From Liopterus haemorrhoidalis (taxonomy: Eukaryota > Arthropoda > Insecta > Coleoptera > Dytiscidae): a stretch of DNA of 64,000 nt. This document shows, in pieces, positions 54,515-64,000 of this stretch. The translations under genes were made by a program, and so were the position numbers. The notes beneath the pieces were generated by a model. That model saw only the letters and a list, made by a program, of their open reading frames with translations. It made no database searches and was not told the origin of the DNA. Within the stretch, counting starts at the first letter, position 1; every line of letters begins with the position of its first letter. The stretch is from contig OZ020622.1 of assembly GCA_963971575.1 (NCBI GenBank), forward strand, positions 20,524,879 to 20,588,878, written 5' to 3'.

Positions 54515-55519
54515 TAATACCAAAAGTAGGAAGGTTTTCTAATTGGATGAATTGATTTTTTATCATTATTTTAACCATTATCGTTGGCGATTGAATGTAA
54601 TTTTTTGCGAAATGATAAAAATCAATTTAAGAGATGCCAAATTATACATTTAAAAATTACGTCCATGAAGACATATCATTGTTTATGGGACAAGGGGAGT
54701 GTTACTTTTCAGATTAAAACTTATTTACTCACAATTAAATAAAAATAAATTTGATTAAGTATCGAAAATACAACTTTTCAGTAACTTAAACTTCCAGCAA
54801 TATATTATTTTTGACATATAATAAGATTTTTTTTAACGTTATGTTACATTTTGTAGGGAAAAAAAGTATAAAACTCCATTAAGATGATTGAGCCTTAGTT
54901 TCCATGTCATAACCGTACACCCGGACACTGAATTTTTCCTGGGAAGCAGAGAGGCAGAGGGAGAGATGAAGGTTGGGAGAGACAACAAGCATGCCAGTTA
55001 GTATTTAATAATATAATTTAGAAAATTATAGATTCATGACAATTTTTTTATAACAATATCTACTCCTCGACCTTATGAAATATGGAGTAATTACCATTAA
55101 TAAAATTAATAAAACATAGATATGCCGAGGTAACCTTTATTAAACTAGGTTGTTAAAAATTCTTAGACCTCGCCGTCTCACTATGACACAACTTACAGCG
55201 AAATGGAAAGTGGCCTATAAATATGAAAGTGACGTGCCTTACATATTGTCTCTCATGGCGACGATAACCAACCTTAAACTGCTACAAAAGCGTTTTCCAA
55301 TACTTTATAAATTACTCTATGTATTGAATTTAACGTGCTACATAATATTATTAAAGATTAGAAAATGAAATTGTGTTTATACTGCATGATTTAAAAAAAA
55401 AAACTACTACTTAATTACAATACTGTCATTAAAAATACAAAGTCATCTTGCCCAGAGTATGAACAGACAAACATTTTTCTTTATCCATTCATGTAAGTAA
55501 CAAATTTAGTTGTCACATT
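54515..55519. other. Unannotated AT-rich sequence
   Basis: Contains a 72-codon open frame (55150-55368) with no recognisable family; not called a gene. Confidence 0.35.
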
Positions 55520-57205
55520 TGAAAAAAAATCAGCTGTGGCCACCACAGGACCGACCGCCATCACAAAGTACTTGTATAAAATACATTCTAGCAGCAGAGT
55601 AGTTATTATTGTAAAAGACAATAACGTATTATATTACGTTGACAATTTCATAATGTGTATTTATAATTTAAGATAAACATAGAAACGTACCTGCATAAAT
55701 ACAAAAAATAATAATAATTAAAATAAAAAGAAATAAATAAATAAATTTAAAAAAAGTCTTCAATAAAATTTGTTAGTTATTGCTTTTATAACAACTTTTG
55801 TTAAAATTTTTTTTTTTTTTTGAAATATTTCTCTGTTTTTAAATTTTCTGAAAATATCTTAAAACCGACACGAGTAAACTCCCATTTCTAGTTTTTACCA
55901 AAATTATTTTTTACCAAAAGTTAATCAACTCATGCCATTGATGTCAAAAGCTTAAATATGAAGTTTCATAAAAATCCTTTTAGCCGAATTTGCTCTGCAC
56001 GTGTACACGTGTGGGAGTGGTAATTTCAGAAATAAAATTTCAGTATTATTTAAAATAAAATTATTCAATTAGTTAAAAAGTATTCAAATTATTCAAATAT
56101 AAAAACTAATCTATTTTAAGATAAACATTCATAAAGAGTAGTTGAGCTATCACATATTTTTCTAGCTAAGTGTTAAAAAGATACGAAGAGTGAGTTACGG
56201 TCGTATATATTGATTAGTTTGAAAGAACGTTATTGTTTAGATCAAATAGCAATGGTCAAATGTTTACACAGAAGGTGATAGGCGACAATATATTTTCAGT
56301 GATATGGACTTCGTAGTTATTAGAGTCAAAATTAATTATTTGGGTTTATAATTTATTGGTCATAGAAATATAAGTTATAAAAGGGTTTGTTGTTAATGTG
56401 GAGAGCTGATTATTTTTACAACGACAAAAAAATGGTCAGATTATTAGTTTAAGAAAAGAGTTGGAAAAATCTTGTGAGAGAAAAAGTAGTGATGAATTAA
56501 CCGTCACCGTTAACGGACGAACCTCCCAAGTAATTTTGGTAGAGAAACCCGGTAGTTTGTAGTGGGTAAACCAGAAGTAATCTGGAAGTGTTGAGGACAG
56601 TTTAAATGAAAAAAACGAACCTCGTAACGGGTTAAACACCGTGAGTGTTGTGAGGTGTTTATCGGCTTGTGAGGTGAATACGGTGATTGTGAGGTTTTGT
56701 GTTTGAGTGTCTCTCATGGGATTTTATAGCTAGCATTAAATTGTAAGTTCTATTGTAATTAATAACCTTTCGATTCTAACTAAACATTAAACGTAGATTA
56801 AGTAAAATGCAGACTTTAATTCAAACACCCTTATTCCTCTCATAAAGAATCTAAGCAACCGACCGGCGGATCCTTTAGGTTTTCAGACTTGATACCGCTC
56901 GCAAGTCTTGTAATCCACTATGTGGAGGGCGTTTCAAAGTAAGTACCATGAAGTACAAATGAAATTATTTAAATTCATTTAGCCAACCTTGACGTTTCGA
57001 CCGATTCTAGAAATGCCCCCAAACACGGACCGACAGACAGACCGCTAGACAGATAGACAGACAAACAGACCGGCAGACATCATGCTAAAAATAGTCAAAA
57101 CGTTATGTAGGGACCTCAGTTCGTGGAGATCCATCGAAATCTCGAAATGTCAAAATCGGTATGATCACAATACCTCCTTTATATATGTTGGCGGTCGGTA
57201 AAATT
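55520..57205 (+). repeat. Family B, copy 2, interrupted by a solo LTR
   Basis: Matches copy 1 from cagctgtggccaccacaggacc to ctctgcacgtgt, resumes at 57024 with the cagacagac-rich part and ends at gcggtcggtaaaa. The 1014-bp insert is a separate entry. Confidence 0.7.
56010..57023. mobile_element. Solo-LTR-like insertion, copy 2
   Basis: 1014 bp starting TGTGGGAGTGG and ending TGCCCCCAAA, with CACG on both sides (56006-56009, 57024-57027). Similar to 8036-9057 along its length, e.g. gaccgctcgcaagtcttg-like text at 56895 and 8945, and caattag at 56070. Confidence 0.75.
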
Positions 57206-57930
57206 GTGTTCAATGCATTTTATTATTTGGAATATTCAGGGAGTTACAGGGGAGGCTTCCTAAAACTAAATTTTGAAAAACTCCCTTATTAATACTAATC
57301 CAATAAAATTCAAATTCAAATTATTGACTTGACATCAAAACTGCAAATGAGAAAATATGTTTAGAATAAAAAATATTTCTATTCTATTCAATTTTTAATA
57401 AGATATATTTGGGGAGCTATGGGAAGCGCTACCTACAAACTGGAAATATCTTACTCATTGTTTATTTGACAGCGAAACTGTATATAAGAACATTTGTTTG
57501 GAATGAAGATAATTGCATTTCTGTTTAAGACTGTTTTTATTAGTTACCGTTTAATAAGTTTAAAAAACCGTACGAAGTGCGAGTACACCAGCTAGTAATA
57601 TATAAAACAAGTGTATCCCATGCGAGCGCTGTGGCCACTCTACCGCACTATTCGCTGGAGCGGTATGACTCAAACGAGGACATATTACGCCTCTTTCAGA
57701 TAACAATTTTTTTTAGTACATTGTCGCCTCTGTAATCCTCTGTGACATCTACCGATAATTGAAGTGCTTTAATAGTAACACATTTTTTTACACATTTTTG
57801 AATTAAAATAAAATAAATGTATAAAAAACAAATATCTTTTTTTATCCAAACAATTTTTTAAATTGCTTTATTAATTACGGGAGAGTGACCCATAAATCGT
57901 TTACGTATCGGCTTCGATGTAAGTAAATAC
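57206..57930. other. Unannotated AT-rich sequence
   Basis: No gene recognised. Contains caccagctagtaatata at about 57585, a string often seen at repeat ends. Confidence 0.4.
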
Positions 57931-59834
57931 TAGTGATGTGGCGGATCACATAAAAGCCAGATCCGCGGATACGGATACGGATTATGTGCGTCCTGATCCG
58001 CGGATACGGATACGGATCTTGCATTGCAGTAGAAAAACGAACGACCTTGAACGATAGTTTGATGTGTCGTGCTGTTCCTAAAAACCAAAGCATGTAAACT
58101 GAGGGTACAAACAATTAAAAAGATTGTTACCGGCGCCTATAAGCGCTTGCTAACATGCGCCGACCAACGAAAATAAATATTGCTTTATTTTCAATTATAT
58201 CCGGGCACGTAGAAGGCTTGTTGGCGCTTGAAACATACGCCGATGAGTAGCAGGAATCTTTGAAACATTATTTATCAGCTTACAAGACTGGCAATAAAAA
58301 AAATGTATTTAATGTTGCGAAACACCGACATTTACAATTACTTATTGGCAGAATAAATTGTATTAGTTTGTTATGAATTTGCTTTCCAACGTATAGTCTA
58401 CATAAGTGGCATGTTTTAGTAGATATATTTCTCCCCCAAACAATTACAGTAATATTTATTATAAACCAGGCCACGTTTTGATGAAGAAATTTTGGTAAAC
58501 AGGCACTGGTAATAATGTTTCTACGTATTTGTATTTGTGTCCACGTGTCCACTAAACGGTGTCAACAAGCGCTGACAACAGCAAACCTAATCAACCGCCT
58601 GTTTATAAGTACCGGAAACAATCTTTCTGCATGTTCATACCCGGACACACATTTTAGTTGAATTCAAAATCACTCACTTATTGTCTTTAATTAATTTTAC
58701 TCCAATGTTTAAGGTATAATAGACCGTTCTATAAATGAATATATATCTAAAATATGAATTTAAACGTCAGAGTAAAATTTACTCTTTCTTGAGCATTTTT
58801 AGACGCAAGCTTATACGAGGTCTGTTCAAAAAGTATCGCGAATTTTGTGTTTTTTCAAAAATTATTTATTTATTCAAGAATATCTATTTTGTCCCCTTCA
58901 AAGTAATCCTCACCAGATATTATACACTTGTGCCAACGTTTTCCAATCCTCGAAGCACTTGAAAAAATCATTTTTTGTGATCTTGTTCAGCTCCTCCTTC
59001 GATGCCGTCTTTATCTCCTCACTCGTAGCGTAGAGTCGTCCTTTCATGGGCCTCTTCAGTTTCGGGAACAAGAAAAAGTCACAGGGGGCCAGATCTGGGG
59101 AATACGGTGGCTGCGGCATTATTAGTGTGTTGTTTTTGGTCTAAATTGAGTAATTTTGGTACGAATTTCGCGGCGACCCGTCTCATGGGTAAAAATCGAA
59201 TGGCACGAGCCAATCGATATGTTTAGATCCTCATCAACTTCTCTAACGGTGATTCGACGATTGGCCAATTTTCTTCACTTCATCAATGATTTCGTCTGTT
59301 GTTGACGTGCTCGGGCGTCCGGCACGCTCTTCGTCGTTCACATTTTCTCGGCCCTCTGAGAACATTTTGTACCACCGATAAACGTTGCTTCGGTCCAAGG
59401 TAACTTCACCATATGCCACAGTCAACAGTCGGAATGCGTCCGCGCACTTAATTTTGTTTTTCACACAAAATTTGATACAGATTCTTTGATCCATTTTTTG
59501 GTATAGGCAAAAATCGAAGACGAGCCAAAACACGTGCAAGCAAAGCAACTGTCAAAAATTAACTGAACATTGAAAATGGCCGAACACGGCATATGTGAGA
59601 GACATGAGTACCAACATAACGCCACAAAAAAATCGAAAATCGAATATACGTAACCCGTGGAAATTCAAAATTCGCGATACTTTTTGAACAGACTTCGTAT
59701 TATAACGAATTCAATGTATCTATATGAGATCCGTTTAAGATCCGCTTTGGAGAAACGGATACGGATCTGGATACGGATTTTTATTTTTTACGGATCATCC
59801 GCGGATACTGATTCGGAGTTCCGGCACACCACTA
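57931..59834. mobile_element. hAT-like element carrying a nested mariner
   Basis: Ends TAGTGATGTGGCGGATC and CGGCACACCACTA; 8-bp flanks gtaaatac/gtacatac (7 of 8). Both subterminal regions repeat gatccgcggatacggatac. Without the nested mariner (58816-59697) it is about 1.02 kb. No transposase recognised. Confidence 0.75.
58816..59697 (-). mobile_element. Mariner deletion derivative, copy 2
   Basis: 882 bp, TA on both sides, same TIRs as 10328-11234. Minus-strand ATG at 59494 (M-D-Q-R-I-C-I-K-F-C-V-K) opens the first HTH and the E-R-A-G-R-P-S-T-S linker, to a stop near 59245. The third-Asp motif P-P-Y-S-P-D-L-A-P-C-D-F-F is at about 59080. The deletion begins about 30 bp later than in copy 1 (after A-A-K-F-V-P-K-L-L) and ends further into the C-terminal part. 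Confidence 0.88.
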
Positions 59835-59842
59835 GTACATAC

Positions 59843-60570
59843 GACCCTGCCGACAACTTGCTCGGCAGCTTGCCTTGTTCTCAAAGCAAATAGACGTTTA
59901 CAAAGGGCTAATAGTTTGAAACAAGAAGCCTGCCTACATGACATTCCTCTTTACTTGCCCAATAAACGAGCCTTAACACTTTCCCATTCAAAATATTACA
60001 AATAAACAAATCTATATTTATGAATCATTTTTGTAAAATAGAGAAATCGTATTTGTTGTCATCCAGTTGTCCACTGAACCATAAACAATTTTCGATGTAC
60101 ATATACGCACCTTTTTAACGATTACACGCTTCAGAAATTAAAAAAATTATAATTTTTTGGGTTTGTGCAGCAGCTGCTTTCATTCTGCTCTTACTATGTC
60201 ATTCAACCATATCACTTTTGAATGTAAACAAAACGCACCTTTTTGTATGAGGAACAATTATATGGTTATAAATTCAGAAAATTATATCCTTATATTGAGC
60301 AATATTGCTATGAAATGGTACTAATTGCCACATATATTAAATTAAGAAAGTTCGACGATTGGCTCTAGCATTTCGGTATCATGAGACATTAATTGCGTGT
60401 TTATAATTTTTGAAAGCATCAGTTTTAAGTTACTAACAGCATAAATTTCGTCGGAATCGTTCAACGCATTAAAATACTAAGTAACCCATCGCAGAATATC
60501 TGCGAAAATTGTTTATTAATTTTATTGATCATAACTAAATCAGCACAGCCAATATCTAGTAATATAGTAT
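59843..60570. other. Unannotated AT-rich sequence
   Basis: No gene recognised. Confidence 0.4.
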
Positions 60571-61282
60571 ACAGGATGTTTGTTTGAAACGGGGCACCCC
60601 GAAATTCTCCTTTATTTGTAAAGATACAAAAAATCTTCAGAACAAAAGTTAAACTATACAAAAAGGACCATCTAAAGGTTACTATAAGAATTCTGAGGCA
60701 GTTCCGGTTTCACCGGAAATGATGTCAACTTTTGATCTAGCATAGGGAATCGATAATTTTATATTTAAACTCTTGTTATTTATAAAACATTTGATAACTT
60801 AAATTTAAATTTTTCAATTAAATGTTTTATAAATAACAAGAGTTTAATAGTTTATTTTGTAAAATAATTGTAAAAAGTAATAGTTTTTTTTTCTAAATAG
60901 TCAAATAGTATATTTTAGAGATATTTTGTTTCTTTTTTTATTGTTTTCAAAGCTTGCTACGTTCAACTTTGTAAAACTTATGTTGATTATTATTTTGCAA
61001 ATAAATGGTCGCCATTTTGAAATGGTTAACATAAAAATATGATTTTTTGGTGTCATTGTAAAGCTAATTTAATGTACTTTTAGGAAAAAAATATAAAATT
61101 ATCAATTCCCTATGCTAGATCAAAAGTTGACATCATTTCCGGTGAAACCGGAAGTGCCTCAAAATTCTTAAAGTAACCTTTAGATGGGCCTTTTTGTCTA
61201 GTTTAACTTTTGTTCTGAAGATTTTTTGTATCTTTACAAATAAAGGAGATTTTCGGGGTGCCCCGTTTCAGACAAACACCCT
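60571..61282. mobile_element. Long-inverted-repeat (foldback/MITE) element
   Basis: Arms of about 200 bp: 60571 to about 60775 and about 61078-61282 are reverse complements with few mismatches (e.g. gaaacggggcaccccgaaa / ttcggggtgccccgtttc). Ends acaggatgtttg and caaacaccctat, TA-rich flanks. Inside is a perfect 26-bp palindrome (60767-60792 with 60820-60845). No coding. Confidence 0.85.
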
Positions 61283-61849
61283 ATATACCAGCAGCGCCGG
61301 CGCTAGACTTTTTTACTGCCACAGCAAAGATTTTTTCTGGTCTGGTGATAAAAGTTAAAAACGAATTTGATATACTTGCATTCAACATTTTGATATTTTA
61401 ATTCAGTTTTTCTGCTTCTCTGATCTTGACAAAGCAACATTGTCAATGGGAAAAAACTGGCTTAGATAGATATAATCTCACTTACGTTTGTCCCTATGCC
61501 TTGTTGACAGTAACTGCAAATGCTGTTATAATAGGAAACTGTCATTAAATTGGAACAAATATTAATTTATTTATTTATTTTAAATAAAATATTCGTATTA
61601 GTATAATTTATAGTACGAATATTAATGCACTTTTAACATATTACGTAATTAAAAATTTAGTCCTAGAAGTGAGGAAGCTTCTAAACTATTTTCCTAATTC
61701 TGCTGTCCTAGAGTTTTACTAAACTTAACCTAACCTAATTACTTAGTTTTTAGGTATACAGTACTTTATTTTCCCCCAAACATTAGTCCATTAAAAATAT
61801 AGTAATAAACTCTAGTAAATACGATCGATTTAGGTAATTAGGTTAGGTG
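61283..61849. other. Unannotated AT-rich sequence
   Basis: cctaattctgctgtcc at about 61690 recurs at 48155. No gene recognised. Confidence 0.4.
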
Positions 61850-63000
61850 GACGAATTTGGCATCCCTAGTAAATTTATCAAGATGACTATGGTGTTGGTG
61901 TCGGGATCCATAAGCAGAGTGAAAGTAGGAAATCTTTTGTCACAGCCTTTTGAAATTCATACTGGAGTCAAACAAGGAGATGCCACTTCACCTTTGCTGT
62001 TTAACCTCGTGCTGGAGATGGTGTTACGAAAAGCCCAAGATGCCAACCAACGTGGTCTAGTACTCAATGGATACCACAAGATTTTAGGGTATGCAGATGA
62101 CCTGGATATTATTTCAAATAAGGTTGAAGACGTAATATACCTTACTAACCTTATTGATGTCGAAGCTCGTAAAGTAAGACTCATCATCAGTAATGAAAAA
62201 ACCAAGTATCTCATAAGGTTGAAGACGTAATATACCTTACTAACCTTATTGATGTCGAAGCTCGTAAAGTAAGACTCATCATCAGTAATGAAAAAACCAA
62301 GTATCTCATTGTTAATAGACGCAGTCATGAGTACACGACCGACTTAAAAATTAAGGACAACACTTTTGAGAGAGTTTCTACTTTCAAATACTTGGGCACC
62401 ATGGTAAATCAGGTGAATATGATACAGCAGGAAATAACGAATAGAATTAAAGCTGCAAATGCATCGTATTTTGTACTTGGTCCCCTCTTCAAAGCGAAAC
62501 TCTTGGCGAGGAGCACCAAGATCAGGTTATACCAAGTTATAATACGTCCCGTACTTATGTATGGCTCCGAAACATGGACCATAACAAAGCGAGATCGACA
62601 ACACCTCCTAGTTTTCGAAAATAACATATTACGTAGAATCTTTGGTCCCATTCAAATTAATGGTGAATGGATAATCCGGAAGAACAAAGATATCCGAGAA
62701 CTGTACTCAAGGCGAAGTATCACCCAAGAAGCAGACTATTACAGTGGATAGGAGACGTTATGAGGATGAGAGAGGACAGAATGGTTAGGAAGATATGGGA
62801 AGGAAGATTGAATACCCGTCGACCAGTGGGAAGACATCGCAAGACATGGAGAGATCAGCTAACCGAAGATCTAGCAAGTATTGGTATACGGGGTACTTGG
62901 CAAGACTTGACAATGAATAGATCGAGATGGAGGGCTTATGTGAGTGAAGCCAAAAGTCAATCTGACTGATAGTGCCCAAAGAAGAAGAAGAAGAAGAAGA
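61850..63000 (+). pseudogene. RTE-type LINE, 5'-truncated, better-preserved copy
   Basis: Reads D-E-F-G-I-P, G-V-K-Q-G-D-A-T-S-P-L-L-F-N-L-V-L-E, Y-A-D-D-L-D-I-I (62090-62101, catalytic Asp kept), then is broken by a 95-bp tandem duplication (62122-62310). Coding resumes: T-F-K-Y-L-G-T-M, Y-G-S-E-T-W-T-I-T-K, I-L-R-R-I-F-G-P. After another shift near 62745: L-L-Q-W-I-G-D-V-M-R-M and G-R-H-R-K-T-W-R-D-Q-L-T-E-D-L, stop near 62967. The tail is gaa repeats (62982-63000). The 5' part including endonuclease is missing. Confidence 0.85.
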
Positions 63001-64000
63001 TAATAGATAATAAAAAATTTACGAAGGGATTTCCGATCTTTTACTTGAAAAACTGGTATGTATATGAACTCTGGCCGGAAAACGAGCGCGTTGTGCGCTT
63101 CTCACTCAGCTGACCACCGACACATCTTCACCCCTGCTCCGTACCTCGAACGTTATGCAGAGACAGAATGACAAATTTGATACGTATAATAAATCGATTT
63201 TTTATTATTGTAAAAGTCTCAATAAAAATTTTATTATTTTATTGCGTGATTAATCTGAAAGTCTAATTAAATTGATGTAATTTTTACAAAACGCACAATA
63301 CAAAATATGTACGTAGAATTTTCCATGCACGTCTTGGACTTTGATTACAATATCCAGTATGTAATTAATACTACATTAAGTTTATATCAAGTAGGTATAT
63401 TGAAGGCGCGGTGGTCTGTCTGCTGGACGCAAATACATTGCACGCACACAAGGATAACTGCTTCAGTTCCTGTTCGGCAGCGCCAGTCATGGCCTCAACA
63501 CTCCATGACGCATTCGCAAATTTTAATAATTAAACGATTCAAGTTTTTTTGATGTCATATATTTTTTATAACAACCTAGAACAATGATTCCCAAATAGGA
63601 TACCATGTAGGGCAAAAATCTATAAATTTAAATTTTCCGAATAATGAAAATTACTCTTTAAACCCGGATGATTGTGTGGAAATTAGTTGCAGAATGACAG
63701 GTGACTTGAAACTGATAATATATAAAGTGTTAAAAGAAAATTAATACGGTGAGATACAAGAACTAGCTACTTCTAGTGAAAGAAAAAATAAATAAAAGCC
63801 TCTGAAGATGACAAAAATAAAAAAATAAATCTGCCAGTCCTGGAAAAAATCCACTGTTATAAAATAATGATTCACGTTATTTGATAATATTAATAAACTA
63901 GCAGACCCGTTGCCAACAACGTTGACAAACTGATATCGAATAAAAATCAATATAAGTAGGAATCAATTATTAAAATTTGCATGATTCTGCGTATATTAAC
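63001..64000. other. Unannotated AT-rich sequence
   Basis: No gene recognised; a weak hAT-like trace (gattcccaaatagg) at about 63587 and actagcagacccgttgcc at 63899, a string type common at insect repeat ends. Confidence 0.4.

Overview
The window is insect nuclear DNA: AT-rich, almost gene-free, and built largely of layered transposable elements. An insect source is suggested by an env-bearing errantivirus-type Ty3/gypsy element, several mariner, Tc1, hAT and PIF/Harbinger relics, and RTE-type and RLE-type LINE remnants. The insect order cannot be set from sequence alone. The only host gene seen is one minus-strand exon at the left edge (153-343). It encodes the first membrane segments of an SLC6-type transporter and has both splice sites. 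The rest of the window may be its long upstream intron or intergenic DNA.

Left part (1-30 kb): a pogo/Tigger-like element (1043-3243) holds a small hAT MITE. A hAT-like element (3738-6291) holds a dead Tc1 element. A PIF-like element (6350-7609) holds a second PIF-like element. A dead mariner (about 7.6-9.4 kb) is split by a 1-kb solo-LTR-like insert whose second copy lies at 56010-57023. Further right are a mariner deletion derivative (10328-11234), a dispersed repeat with polyT subrepeats (called E here), 5'-truncated LINEs with TA-repeat tails, two deletion derivatives of an IS630/Tc1-like transposon, and composite hAT elements that carry a nested MITE. An inverted duplication (28.16-30.28 kb) ends in TA repeats.

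Centre (30318-38353): a nearly pristine 8.0-kb errantivirus-type retroelement sits in that TA repeat. It has 295/296-bp LTRs differing by one base, a TATA target duplication, a tRNA-Ser-type primer site, an apparent -1 slippery heptamer, and long open gag, pol and env frames. Its Pol contains, between RNase H and integrase, a complete TARG1/OARD1-like macrodomain (ADP-ribosyl hydrolase fold) that keeps the Lys and Asp matching the catalytic pair, at the family's spacing. This is the most striking feature of the window. The domain would travel with protease, RT and integrase as part of a Gag-Pol polyprotein.

Right part (38-64 kb): a TIR element with nested repeats, two RTE copies (about 40.8 and 61.9 kb), an RLE-type LINE relic (43.3-45.2 kb), a third composite hAT, a deleted Tc1, a mariner with a triplicated 5' end, several MITEs with perfect 8-bp target duplications, a hammerhead-like motif, a hAT-like element hosting a second deleted mariner, and a long inverted-repeat element (60571-61282).
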